A program made the position numbers and the translations under genes. The notes under the pieces are model-generated. The model worked only from the letters and a program-made list of their open reading frames with translations, was not told the DNA's origin and searched no databases. A stretch of 64,000 bases of DNA, taken from Hymenoscyphus infarciens. Lineage: Eukaryota > Ascomycota > Leotiomycetes > Helotiales > Helotiaceae. The stretch is taken from positions 186,001 through 250,000 of the forward strand of contig LLCB01000013.1 in the NCBI GenBank assembly GCA_001414345.1, written 5' to 3'. The first letter of the stretch is position 1, and each line of letters opens with the position of its first letter. Below are positions 1 through 13,100 of the stretch, piece after piece.

Positions 1-3000
1 AAGCACTAACCAGGAGACAGACGTTAGATCTTGGGCTTAATATAATAGAATAAAATAGAATAGAAAAGAATAGAAAAGAAAAGAAAACGAAGCTAACTAA
101 CTAACTAAGTAAATAATTAAAATAAATAAACAAGGAATTCCATCTAATTTTCCTTCTTTTCCATTTCCCCGACTCGACTTTAATAAAGAGGCAACGATAA
201 CTATCTTATCCAACTACTCTATAGATTTCAAGTAAAACAATTATCTTTCAAAGCCTTTATTCTTTAGTTTATAATCTAATAGTAGTCTTATAAATAAAAC
301 AAGAAGAGTCTCATTCTTAGCTTATACTAAGAAAGCGATAATTCTACTTTAAGTCCTCGATAATACTAGAAGTTAAAAACTACGAGCTCTATAGATATCT
401 AAGCCTTAGTATTCGCTTAGAATAGGTATTATTCTCTAACTAGAGATAAAGTAGCTAGGATTTTTATATTATTAAGTTTATTACTTAGAGCTTACTAGAC
501 GTAGTATTTTCTTAGCTAATTTTCAGCTTATTTTCTTACTTAAATATATCTCTCTTTTTTTACTTCTACTATCTATATATTATATAAAATAAAGTATTCT
601 TATATAAAAAGTAATAGAAATAAAAGCTCTATCTATAAAAAATCCTTAGAATCTTTTAAATATCTAAAGAAGTAACTCTTATATATAAATTATAAATATT
701 CTATCTACTTCTACTAAAAATATATATAGTACTAAATAGAGATAGCGTTTTCATTCTCCTAACCTACTTAACACGCTTTTCTAAGCTAATTTACTTATTC
801 TTCTCTTAGTCTTACTTTTTACTCTCGCTCTTCTTCTTCTAACTAATGAAATCACTTAATTCTCCTTTTCTATCTTAGCTTAAAGAGTGTTTAAAGCCTT
901 TCTAGGCCTAGTAGATAGATAGGCTAGATAAGATATTTATTCTATATATCGATAAATTAAAAGGTAATTACTTACTAAGCTATTAAGAAGCGTAAGCTAG
1001 CTTATTATAGAATAATAGACTTAAGATAAGTAGAAAAGTAAGTAAAACTAGGATATATCTACTAGATTAGAGAATATTTTTTAAGAAATTGTTTTTATAT
1101 TATACTTTATATACTTTTTCTTAGTTTTATCTATTTTATTAGTTTTTAGTGTTTTTAATACTTTTAGAGATTATATTTAATACTACTTTTATCGATCCTA
1201 GTCTAGTCTACGTTCTTCTTTCTTAGCTATTTAACTTTTTTACTTCTTCTATCTTATTCTATTCTCCTCTTTAAGCCTTATCTAGCCTTATCTCTTCTAC
1301 TAAATCTAGCTACTAGCTCTTCTTTTCTTAATCTAAAAGAGATAGTTAGCCTAGATTAGCTAGTCTTTAGACTAAGAAGCGGCTCGAAGAATAAAAACGC
1401 TAAATAGAGACTTTATATTAAGAAGTCTTTTATTTAAAAGCCTAGTAATCTTTAATTTTCTAGTGTTTTCTTACTATTTTATCTTATACTTATTAATTAA
1501 TTATAAGAATAAAAGTAAGTATATAAGTAGTTATCGCTTAGTTTTAGTACTAAAAGTATAATAATACGAAATATATACTATTATCGAAGAGGTATATAAG
1601 AGTATATTTAGTAGAATAACGTATTTAAATACTAGATACTAATATAGAAGAAAAGACTAAAATAGGCCTTTTCTAACTATAAGAGAGTAGATAGCTATAT
1701 ATAAGAGATTCGGACGATATAAAAAGAGATTTAGATAATATAAAAAGATCTAAAAGCTATCTAAAAGCTAAACCTGAACTCTTTCTAAGTTAGATAATAT
1801 AAAATAATAACTACTAAAATCTTAGAAATATAGTATATAATATATAATCTCGGCTATATAAGATAGTAGGCTATTATAAAAAGTATACTAAAAAGTAGTA
1901 ATAAGCTAGAAAATGTTTATAAAATACTACGTCTAGTATTAAGTATATAGTAAGTTATAAGTTAAGCTTCTCTTTTAATACTATTTTATAAACCTTGCTT
2001 TTTTCTTCTAAGGTTTTTTCCTTATTTTTTCTTATATATAAGGAAAAAGAAAAAACAAAAAACCTAAAATTCTTTTTAAAACCTAAAATCTAAAACCTAA
2101 AACCTACTATAGCTAAAAGACTTACTATCTTCTTATATCTCTTCTCTCTCTATATATTCCTATATCTAAGTAAATATTCTAAAAAGAAACTTAATAAGAA
2201 ATAAACTTAATTCTTAAAAAAAAAAACTCTCTCGTTTATAAGAATTTTTTTTTCCTATTCTTATACTCTTATAGTCTACTATAATACGTTATATTATAAG
2301 TTACGCTTTTCTCTCTTTCAACGATATTTACTAAACTTTATAATAGCGTTTTTAATAAAAGAAAATTTCTCCTTTTCTAGAAACTCTTTATAATAGCTAG
2401 CTATCTTAGAGAGCCGAGTTTACGTATTATATATTTAGAATTTTAGCTCTAAGATAAGCTTTTAGCATTTCTTCTTATATAAGCTTTCAGGATTTTACTA
2501 TTTTATAATATCTTCTAAATTAGAAAAGGGGTTTAAGCTTCGGTTCTAGACTTTTAAGTACTAGTATCTAATCTCTTCAAGATATAGTTAGAAAAGATCT
2601 ATTTTAGTCTTTTCTTCGATATTAGTATCTAGGAGTTATAGCTATTTGATTAGCACTTCTAGATCTCTCTTTAGTATATGTTTCGTATTATTATACTCTT
2701 TCTTTCTCTCTTTACTTGATAACAATAATAATAATAATATATTAATATATACGATTATATTCTTAAGAATAGTTAATAAGAACTCTCTACTCTTTCTTAC
2801 TCTCTACTCTTTCTTACTCTCTACTCTCTCTATAAACTCTACTCTCTCTATAAACTCTATTTTCAAGTATTATTCTTAGTATACTTACTTAGACTTAGAC
2901 TTAAACTTAGACTTAGACTTAAACTTAGACATAGACTTAAACTTAGACTTAGATCTAGTAATAAACAGATAAAGAGAAGAAGATAAAAGAAGAGATCATA

Positions 3001-3200
3001 GTTCTTTCTAGCTAAGACTCTCATCTCAGTCTTATATCTTAAAAAGGATATTCGTTTTCCATTTTCTAAAATAAAAAAAGGGGAAAAACCTACTAGGAAG
3101 AAAAAAGTGTAGTTTGTAAAATATCGTTAAAAGGGAAGCTTAACTTATAACTTACTATAAAATACAATCAGCACGAGTCTAATCAAATCAAATCCCAAAA
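1..3200. repeat. AT-rich, RIP-degenerate repeat island
   Basis: From about 180 to 3000 the sequence is dominated by A and T, TpA steps are very common (ctaag, tatag, ttaga) and CpA/TpG are strikingly rare compared with the rest of the window. No open frame of coding quality survives. This is the composition that repeat-induced point mutation leaves on duplicated DNA in Pezizomycotina, so I infer a heavily mutated transposon or transposon cluster. No element family can be recognised by eye. The first ~90 bases are an A/G-rich microsatellite. Confidence 0.8.
2883..2955. repeat. TTAGAC/TTAAAC hexamer array
   Basis: About twelve hexamers of TTAGAC type, with TTAAAC variants recurring roughly every third unit, giving a loose 18-bp higher-order repeat. 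It sits near the right edge of the AT-rich island. Confidence 0.75.
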
Positions 3201-3532
3201 AAAAGAGGTGAATTTGCGTCGGTGCCTTGTTCCCTCTAATACATTCATTCAATATATTCAATACATTCAAATCTCCTCTCCTCTCTCCCTCTCCATCTCC
3301 TTCTCCCTCTCCATCTCCCTCTCCATCTCCCTCTCCATATCCCTCTCCATCTCCCTCTCCATCTCCCTCTCCATCTCCCTCTCCCTCTCACCTCTCCTCT
3401 CTCCCCTCTCCCCCGATTAACCTCCCCAGGCGCGTGTGAGTACGTCATTGGGGATGGATGGATGGGGGTGTCAAAAAAACAATTATTACGCTCAGGATTG
3501 TCAAGACTTAAGAAAGTCAGTCAGTCAGTCCA

Positions 3533-3564
<32 letters not shown>

Positions 3565-4370
3565 CCGAGCAGGTCAAAAAGAAGAGAAAAAACAGCCTTT
3601 CTAATATTCGTATGTGGGTTGAGATGTGCTGACAAAATTTCCCCTCTCATCCCAGTCCAGTCCAGTCCAGTCCAGTCCAATCCAATCCTCCCTCCATTCT
3701 TCTCCAAATCATAAACGAGGGGGGGGGGGAAAGGCCCACGCATCTAATCCTAATCCTCCACGGTTGACATACATGGGTGAAAATAATTCAGGTAGCATGG
3801 CGACATTCGAAACATGAACATGATGGTGAAAAAGAAAAACCGTGCGAACAGGAAAATGAAAAGAAAAAAAGGAAATAAAGGGGCAAAAGGGGACGTCCAT
3901 CCATCCTTCCCTTCCACCCGTCCATATATTATCGGATCGTATATATCCTATATCCCTTCTCGCCTCGCAAGAACCCCAACAAATATATTTAACATTTCAT
4001 GCCAAGAAACATAAATGGCCAATTTTGCCAGACACGAGCAAACGCAAAGAGAAATGGGCAAAATGAAAAAGAAATCAACTTTTTTCTCCCTCTCACAGCG
4101 AGATGAGTATCCTTCCCAATGAATGCATCCTTTCCCAAGTCCCAATAAGCAATCGACAAAATTGGTATCTAAAGTTCCTAGCGCCCCCCCCCCCCATGTC
4201 CCATCGATTTCCCACAGAAAGTTCCCTCGTTTCCAATTTCGATGTTCCCGCGGCTGATGGCGGTGAAGGTGGAAAAGCGTCAAGTTGCAAAAATCGCAAA
4301 CATGCAGGTAAATGTCGAGTCATTCTCCATGCATGCAAATAATGATGAAATCACAGCAATCGTCAACGGA
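3201..4370. repeat. microsatellite-rich intergenic region 3' of vib-1
   Basis: Non-coding stretch holding a CCATCT/CCCTCT pyrimidine repeat (about 3281-3415), a (CT)n run (3541-3564), TCCAG repeats (3653-3687), an 11-base G run (3719-3729) and a 12-base C run (4184-4195). Open frames here encode only simple-sequence peptides and are not believable genes. It contains the presumed 3' UTR of the minus-strand vib-1-like gene. Confidence 0.7.
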
Positions 4371-6898
4371 CTAGCTGATATTTAGTTCTTGCTGGATCAA
4401 TGCCGTGGGGAAATATCCTTTGGACTCGGCCGTTCCCTCCCAGCGTCCGCAATGCCTACCCAATCCTTCTTGGGTGCTAGCAAGGCTCGGAAGAACATAA
4501 CCACCCGAACCACCATACTCTTGTTTGACTTTGGGGTAGTCAGACATGCTGGGAAGTTGATACCGGGCTTCATGTCCTTCGTAAATCGCGCCAGGATAGT
4601 AAAGATATCCCGGTGATTCCTCGATGCCTTTGGCTTCCTCGGCAGATAAGACAGGCTCCATCGGAATTTGTAGGGGCGCAATGCTGGAACGGTAATGATG
4701 AGATCGATTGTCATATGATCCACCGTAGCCAGAGCCTGGAAGCATTGACGATCCCCCAGACATGCCCATATCTCCTGGTGTTCTCGAAGTACCAGCACTT
4801 GGAGTATATGAGCCAGCACCTCCGGCACCTCCGGATCCGCCCGCACTCGCATTACTTCCTCTTCTCTCGCTTTGGTAATGACCGGGGGAACGACCACGAA
4901 CAACCATTGGGGCGGACATTCGGACGGCAATCTTGACAAACCGCTCGGATCTTTGAGCTCCCACATCCGCGAAAAGTTCAACGAGGAGGTGGTAATACTG
5001 CTGAGCGGCTCTTCGTTTGCCATTATTTGCTGTCGCATTCTTGAATTGAATGCGCTCGAAAGTTGCCTCAACGGACGGTTGGTTTGGATTCTGTCCAAAT
5101 CCTCCTGGGGATTCATAGAGGCTGGCGCGGGAAGAGCTTCCCATGCCTCCATCGCCATACATACCATGCGAGGCAGGAGGTCGTGGAGCCAGCGTAATTC
5201 GGGCCGGTTTTTCCTGTGGCCCCTTGTCTCGTTTGGGGGTATGTTGAACAAGTTCAATTGATTTTCCGTCCCGTCCATCGACCACGGCCGCGATGCACAT
5301 CGCAAAGGCATAGACTTGTGGACCAAGCCTTCCATTTTCCACTAGGTACACCGTCCCGTTCGTTGGGAGGGTTGGCTGAATCGTATACGAGCAATTCAGA
5401 GAGAAATAATTTCGGCGATAACACGTCCAGTCGTTGTCGGCCATGAAGAATCCCTTGTCAATTCTGCCAAAGATATCTGGTCGCAAATTCTGCCCATCCG
5501 ATGTTTGAAGCGGGTATATGACTTCCGTAGGGCTCAATGGTGGACACGATGGTCCACCGAGTGGGTTCTCCATATTTGTAGGACTGGTAAACCCACTGGT
5601 AGAAGAGGGGGACAACGGCACGCCTCTGACGGCCGAGAGCGAAGGAGATCTCGAGAGAAGATCTGACTGTCGCCGAAGTTGTGGAGTCGTACCTGTGTAT
5701 AGGTCTCTAGTATTGATGGAGGTGCCTGGGTGGGGTAGAGCCGATGAGCGTGTTGGTGGAGCCAGTCCAGTGGATGGGTTTCTGTGCAAATATGCCATTA
5801 TTATCTACCACCGCCGCTTCCTGGAATTCTCGGTAACAGATAGGGGGGGGGGGGCAATGGGTGCAGAAGAGAGGGTGGATGACTTACAATGAGCCTAAAC
5901 GTGGCTTCAGATCAGGCATCGAAAAGAGGGCGGTGCTTGGGGAGAAGTAGCTGTTAGCTCCACTTGAGTACGTGGAGCCGCTTAAGCTGGGTTGATAGAT
6001 GTTGGAGTAGGGCGAGAAGGCTAGAGTGGATGAGGACGAGGTGCTTTGCTGAACTGCGGGTTCAAGCGAATAAACAGGGCTGCTATGTGATGTACCTGGT
6101 TCTGTGTTGAATCTGTTATCCGTCGTCAGCCACCACACTGCATGACTGCAAGACAGCATTTAAAGTTCAACAAGAAGGCCTAGCGGTAGTGGTGCCCAGC
6201 TGCTGCATTATTGCGACACATAGGTCTGTAGGACAGCCAACTCAACGTCGGTCCCACAAGAGCGGGGACTACTCGCGTGATTTTCTGAGGTGGTTGTCGT
6301 TGCGGCAGCTCACGGAGAAGCTGGTGTGATGAGGCTTAAGCCGTGCAACGGGAGCCCGGCGTGGGGATAGGGTAGAATGGTGGCATCTCCAGCTCTCGAC
6401 GGGAGCTTGGGCGGCGAAGCTCTTCTTTGCGGTGCAGGGACGACATTGAAGAGGTAGAGCCAGAGGTAAAGCCGTTGCGTACAGAGGACAAGAGGCACGC
6501 ATGTGCCTAAATGCAAGGGGTTGGGGGAGGACGAGAACGTAGGACCAATGGAGGGAAAGAGGGAAAGAAGGAAAGCGTGGATGAACTCACCGAACATCAT
6601 CTGTGGTCGGAAGTGCTGTCAGGTAGCGCATACCCATGTCCGGGAGGGAAGGCGGATGGGTGAATTCCTGTTGTCTGGAGGAGCTGTCAGGCTCTGGCTC
6701 CGACCCGATAATCAAAGAAGGAGAATGCCCGGAATGAGCAGTAAAGTCTTGAGGATTACCAGATTGCGGGCACATGAAGTGATTTTGATTGATATTCAAG
6801 GCCGGTGGGAGAACTGGGGGGGGGGAGAGATGTTAGCACCGTGATCTGATCTCGGGGATTGGCTCACTGGCTCGCTGGCTAGCATGCAAAGAAGGCAT
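4371..6898 (-). CDS. vib-1: VIB-1/XprG-like NDT80/PhoG transcription factor
   Basis: Exons on the minus strand: 6898-6868, 6813-6591, 6145-5888, 5781-4371, summing to 640 codons. A p53-like NDT80/PhoG DNA-binding domain lies at about residues 263-475, recognisable by FGRIDKGFFMADNDWTCYRR and the MVVRGRSPGHY end of the domain. VIB-1 (Neurospora) and XprG (Aspergillus) are nuclear regulators of heterokaryon-incompatibility cell death and of carbon/nitrogen-starvation protease and hydrolase genes. Both flanks are low-complexity: Ser/Pro/Tyr-rich N-terminus, Gly/Ser-rich stretch after the domain. Intron 1 has a textbook GCTAAC branch site and a poly-C acceptor tract; intron 2 is long (445 bp), so an alternative exon inside it is possible. 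The start ATG (MPSLHAS) is inferred from that splice structure. An in-frame ATG opens the last exon region but lies inside intron 3. Confidence 0.88.
6816..6825 (-). other. poly-C splice acceptor tract, vib-1 intron 1
   Basis: Ten consecutive G on the plus strand are ten C on the sense strand, lying directly before the AG of intron 1. They serve as the polypyrimidine tract. A length change here would directly alter the 3' splice site context. Confidence 0.7.
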
Positions 6899-9800
6899 AT
6901 AGATAGATTGGGTAAGAACCGAGCAAAGACCATCTGTAAGCGCTTGGGGGGGGGGGCAGAAGAAGACAGAAGAAGCGTAAACAATTCCTCTCGACCAAGA
7001 GGCGTTGTTTCTGGCTCTCGATCTTCCCGTCGGGCGAGTAGTATATGGCAGGGAAAGAGTTGTTGCAGAAACGAGGGCCTATTCGGGAATGGCTCCGGGA
7101 TGGCGTGGCACGAGCGAACGCGTGATACAGCCACCCCCCGTTCCCCTTCACGACGGGAGGAGCAGCCAGAGTTCGTGAGAGGGAGGTGGAGGTGGAGGTG
7201 ACACACGGGATCTGATGGCGGGTACGGTTACGCAACGCAACGCAACGCAACGCAGATCCGGCATCGTAAACATCCATCGATATCAAGCCGTGAAGTGAAG
7301 CACAACACTTGGTGTTTGAAAAACAATAGACGGCAACAACAGGAAAAAGAGTGGGCAGTACCACAGCCATTTGCTACACGAAGGCGGCCAACGCAGACGA
7401 GACGAAGGAAGGAGGAAGAGGATGGGAGAAGGGTCGACTCGAAATGCCGTCGTTGTGGCCGTCGCGAAACGATGAGAGGCAGAAGAGGCAGAAGAGGCAG
7501 CAAGCAGCACGGGAGGAGTTCTGGAGGCTCGACGGCTGACGGTGGAAGGAAAGGCCGAAGCCCTCTATATACATGGGAGGGGCAGAAAGGTAGGAGAGAG
7601 AAAGGTAAGGGAAGAGAAAGGCATAAGGATCGACTACTTACTTTCAATCATTTGTCGCCGTCTCTTTCCGCCGTCTGATTGGCCGAGTCCTTTTTGGTGG
7701 ACTTTCGTCTATTCTTCTTTGGCGGTGCGGTGCGGTGCGGTGCGTGTTGCAGGTGGCAGAGGCAGAGGCAGAGGCAGAGACCGCGGTAGAGTACTCTACC
7801 TAGTAGGTAGGTGTAGGGCTCTGCGTCGACGGGGAGCGTCGAGGATGGAGAGGAGGGGTGATAGGGGGTGATGGGGGTGAAATTGGGTGGGTGGTGGTGG
7901 TGGTGGTGGGGTTGCAGTGGAACCTGGGGCAGTAAAGTGATACTGCTGCTGCCCGCTGGCGCCTTCAAGTTCAAATTTGCTGTGCTGCACAGCGTAGCGA
8001 GCGATAACTACACTGATCAGGAGAAATGATAATAATTAATCAAGTTCAAAGGACCGGCAGTCACAGTGCTGCTCTGCTGCTCTGCTCTGTTGCCAATGCT
8101 GTAGTAGAAAAGAGGGTGTCAAGGTCCAGGTTCTGGCGCTACCTATGAATTGAGGGTCTTAGCGGAGCTTATAGCGTCTTATAGCGTCTTCTCGCTAATA
8201 TTAGCTTTGGGGAGGTAGCCTGGCCTGGCCTGGTCGCTTCCCTTCTCAAACTGCCGGGGGTTTGCTGGTTTTGGTGGTGGTGGTGGTGGTGGCCCCGGGG
8301 TGCGAAGGCTAGGTAGACTAGAAAACTTCTGCAGGGGTTCCGACGTGCTACCTCGCTGCACCTCCTACACCTGCCTCTCCTCTTCACTGGTCGAAATAGA
8401 GTGTCTTGCTGCAAAACGCCGGGTTCCTTCGTGTCTCTCGACCGAATCCCTGCCAACGACTCGTCTTCCTCAACTTCTGCGGTCCTGGTCTGGTCCTCCT
8501 AAGGATTGATTATCCCTCGATGCGATGTATGTGTGATGCACGTCAGACTCCAGCCTTACGACCCTTTCCCTTCCTCTTCCGCACCCTATCAAGGGGCACT
8601 AGCGATGGACGCGCTAGCAGCCGATCAATCCAAGAAAATCTACAGCAAACCTTAGCGAGGGGCCCAGGAGGTGGTGACTACCCAAATATTGATATTTGCG
8701 ACAACTGCTGCTACGCTTTTTTTTTCTCTCACCCCACACAATCCTTCTATGTCTCTCTCCTGAGCACGATGCCGTGGAAGAGCTCCTTCGGCCTGGTGCG
8801 TGCCGTGGAGATGCCTCGGGTGCGAGAGGAAAACGAGCTTCGCCACGCGCCGGAATTGATCGATGCGCCAAAGGCTTCTCGATCAGACGCTTGATGGGGG
8901 AGGGGAAGAGACGAGAGACGGGATGGGGGGGCCAGATCTGGTGTTTGAAAAGTGCGATGCAATTTCTGGGGAATGGCCGAACGATCTATTTCAAGCCAAC
9001 CGGGGAGAGACAACCTGACAATGCCGGAGTCTCAACACTTGCGGATCTGAGTTGCCCACGCTGGAAAGGGGGTGAATCCTACCCTGAGCTTACGATTGGG
9101 GCGAAGATGGCAGCGGATGGCTGCGAGCGGGTGTATGGGTGTATGGGGTAGATGAAGGAGGGCTTCTGATGGGTCGAGAGGAGGTGCAGCGCCCGAAAAG
9201 GCTGTCGACCACTACGCAAGGCTGAGACTGTGTGTGGGCGAACGGCACGATGCAGTCAGATTCGTCAGAGCTCCTATTGAGCACACCAGGATCGACGATA
9301 TGAAGGGCACGTTGAGCTTTGCCGAGTCAAGAGGATGGGAAGGCCAGACGGAATATTGGCCCTTGGATGTTGGGATAAAAGATGATTGCAAATGCGAATT
9401 GCGAATGATCTGAGGGGTTCGTTGTCTGAAGATGGGGATGTGGAGCAGTTGGCGGAGAGGATGTGTTCAGAGGCTTGAGGAAGCAGCGCCTGCGGGAGTA
9501 GTTGGCTCGCACGGCTGGGGTTGAAGTACCGGAGGATTGGCGAGGGAAACCGGTCGATGCAACCCTGGCAGCTAAACGACCACCAAGACGACACAACAAG
9601 CGACAAGTGAGGGCGGGACGGCGTGAGTGAGGGTTGAAGAAACTTTCGGCGTCTTGTCTGGAATTGGCGATGCCTGGCTGGTGGGAGATGTTGTATGTGG
9701 CGGTGTCAACCTTCAACAAGTGAAGTAAGTGGTGGATCTGGTTCCACAGAGAAACAATGGCCCAGGGTAAGCTTAATCGCTACTCTGCTGTTTCTGCTGC

Positions 9801-10100
9801 TCGATGCCGGCAGTCGATTTGTCCGGGTGAGAGTGTGCTGATTCCGTTGCTGCTGCTGCTGCCGGTGCTGAGGTGGGATGACACCAGTGAAAGGTAGAAG
9901 CCAGGTGGGAGCGGACGGCAGTGCAAATCCTCAATCTCGGGGCTGAAACTCGGTCTCTCTGATGGATCTCTTGTGTTGTTCTTCCTCTTCTTGTACTTGG
10001 TGTCAGGGGAAGAAGCGATGTACGAGGATGTCGAGAGGGCGAAGGGACTGGGGGGCAGAGCGGTTATAACTCTGAATAACGACAGACTAACGCCGGCGAT
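6899..10100. other. upstream region of vib-1: likely 5' UTR/promoter
   Basis: No protein family is recognisable on either strand; the many short ORFs encode low-complexity peptides. The stretch holds an 11-base G run (6946-6956), CGCAA repeats (7231-7253), GGTGC repeats (about 7724-7745), GGCAGA repeats (about 7749-7778) and two GGT/GTG triplet runs (about 7885-7910 and 8272-8292). I infer leader and promoter DNA of the minus-strand vib-1-like gene. Such regulators often have long leaders with uORFs, but no transcript boundary can be read from the sequence. Confidence 0.5.
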
Positions 10101-13100
10101 ATCAACAAGGACGTTGCCCCTGGAAGCTTGAAAGGGTGGTCTGGGAAGAGCGGACGCACGTGGAGGAGGAGGGCGTCTGTCGGGTCGTACACAAGCAGCT
10201 CAATGCCCCTCTTTGCTAGTGGTCTGTTAGCTCTGCTAGTCCGAGCAAGCTCTCGGCCAGTGCCAAAACCAGTGCAAGCTCCCCGCCTGCTCGAGAGGGA
10301 AATGCTCTGCAAGTGCCAATGCGTGTGAGCAGCCTCACGAACGTCGACGTGATCTTCACGATATTGGCGTCCCGCAGTATTGGGACTCGACGTACCTAGG
10401 TACTCCGCCTGGTGAAATTACCGACACCGGAAGGGCCGAGAAGAGAAGCTCGCACAGAAGTAGTCAATAATCTATCCGGTCAACGCACACCCAGCAGTCG
10501 TGCAAAGGGGCCTACAAATCAGGATGGAGCACGGCGGAGGCAAGTTGGAAAATAGCGGACTCGACACGGACGTAATGGAGAACGACTCGAGCCGTTTCGA
10601 GGTTGCTAGATGGTCCCTTGATAAAGGGGTTCACTCCAAGGACTGGAAGCTGTGTACAGAGCAGAGCATCACGCATCACGCAGGAGCAGGACATGATAGC
10701 AGTCGCAAGAAGCATCACGCAGAGCAAGGGCAACACAAGATCTGGATCTGGTCCAACCTCGCATTTCATCATCCATGGGTCCCAGGCTTCCCGGGGTCCA
10801 AGATGATTGTTGTTTGGCTGCACGCTGCCAGTGGGATGGGCAGCGCAACACGCACCGAGCCGTTCACTTGGAGCCTGCATCGTTGCGTCTCGTACGTTGA
10901 CAGAAAACATGCCCCGTTCTGCTTCTCTTTTGCTTCCTTTGGATTCTAGAGGAAGTGGAGGGGAAGCGGACCAAACTGGCCATGCATGGCATTTCGGCCC
11001 CCGCCCTATTCCCATTTACGAGGTTCTCCAAATATTCCTTCCCCGCCATTATTCCCCCAATATTGCACTAAGAAAATGACCTCCCCGTTCCCCATACGTT
11101 GACGGGTCCTCAGATGCGACGTATCATCACTAATTCAGGTACGGGGCAGGGTCACCGACCGACGACTAAGGGGGGCTGGATATTCAAAGAGCCTCATGGC
11201 ACCGGCACTCCCTCCGATCTCCACCAGTGTGGCGTGCCTCGACCAGTCAACTCTGCCTTGAAACTTGAGACAACAACCTTGAGGGATATCTTCGTAGCTC
11301 CTCTGCCCGTATCTGCGTGTGGCAAGGTGTCTGAGTTTGATGATCCGTACGATGAGACCGAAGCTGGAATTGAAGAAGATGGAAGCTACTGATGGCCGGA
11401 CTACAGCCAATAAGCAACTCAGCCTCATGCAGCTGGCCGACCGTTACCACTAGTGCTTATCGATGCTCGAAACCCTGTCTAGCTTGAACTTTTGGCTCAT
11501 GCTTTTGTCTCTGTCTGGCTAGTCTCTTTTTGCTCCTCTGCTATCAAACTATCAAATCGATCACGACGTCTAGCCCATAATCAAAGAAAGGCACAGGAAC
11601 CACACGTTGCACAGCGCCGCGCCTCCCACGCCATCACTCTCTCTGCCCCTCTATGCCAATGGGATGTTTTCCCTCTGGTTAATTTTCTTCTTCTATGCGG
11701 GGCCCTTGAAGCCTCCTCTCGGTTTGCATTTCGAGGGAGGTTGCTTCGAGCCAATAGGAAAATCCCCAGACAACGCCATGGTTTTTCTTAGTACGGGACG
11801 AGATCCGCGATGCTTGCAGCGCTTCTCCACGGTTCCAATTTGACAAGCTCAAAGAGGCATGGACGAACGAGGCATTAAGCTTAAGTGTCTCAGCCCGCGA
11901 AGCTTCGACCACTCTGCGCTGCAAGTGATTATCGCGAAGCTGCCTCTCCGGATGCTGTCTCTCCTATCTTGGGTCCATTTCCTGCGGGAACAGCCTCTGA
12001 TTATCGATCCAATGAAGAGTTGCCATTGTTTTCGTCGAGGGCTCGGCCTTCACCATGCACAATGGCATCACCTGGCCTGTCTCCGCATCTTAGTCGACGA
12101 GAGTTCTTCGCCAGAGAAACCCGCCCATTTGAAGGATTCTCATTGCTTGAAGAGAAATTGGTACCTCGCAGAACCGTGTCCGCCTACTGGTCGCCATCGC
12201 ATCGCCATGAAATTCCTTGCTTCCCCCCCCCCCCCCCCCCCCCCCCCAACACTGAAAAACTGTTTTCTTCTTGCTCCTGGTGCCCCTCATATCAGCTATG
12301 AAGTTGCATACAGTCATCATTTCCTACTCGCCCGTGCGGTTGGGTTGGAGTCGCATCATGCGGTCTGGTTAATTGCCAGTCAGTGTGGGAGGTTTACTGC
12401 ACCCTGTCCAATGGTGGTCATGGTGTGCATATCACCTTGTTAGCTTCATTCATCTCAACAAAATGCTGGAGGCGGGGCTTGGAAGCAAGGTGGGCGATCC
12501 AACAGTTTCTTCACACCCTTTCCTGCTCGTTTATTTGCTCATTTCCTCGGCGGCGTCCATCATTCTCCCCTCTGCAGCGGTCCTCACTTTCCTTGGGCCT
12601 CTCAGCGTTCCTCTTCGCCGCCTTCGAGGCATGAGTGGTCACGCACGCTGCCACGCCGCTGCAAGAAGCCGAACTGCCAGCATTTTTGCACTCTCGCAAA
12701 TTCCCGCTCTTGATCCCCGCCAGCCACGTGCTTGGATGCTCACTTCTCACTTCATGGAAGCCTGGAAGCTTTGAAGCTCCAATTATTTGCTGGAAGAGTA
12801 ATAGTAGGCAACCCCCAACGGCCCCCAACATCGAACGTCATCACCGACCAGCATCTGTCTTGCTTCTTACGTTCTGTTTTTCCCTTGGCTTTCTTCTCCC
12901 AGCGCGTCTGGGTTGTTCTTCTCGATTAAGTATTTCGCTGCCTTCCGCACTCCGTATATGCGATTGCGCCGGAAATGACTCCTTACATTTCAACCAATCA
13001 AAGGCTTTGAAGAAGTCGTTGCATGGTACAGTAGGTACTCGTACATACAGAACCCTACTCGTGCCGCTCGTATGCGCACGTCTCAAAGGCATGGCACTAG

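Noticed and set aside
2883..2955. TTAGAC hexamers as a degenerate telomere repeat
   Set aside because: Fungal telomeres are TTAGGG; the units here lack GGG and alternate with TTAAAC, so they are ordinary AT-rich tandem repeats.
4397..5335. 312-codon minus-strand ORF overlapping vib-1
   Set aside because: It is an off-frame shadow of the NDT80-domain exon and shows no domain of its own.
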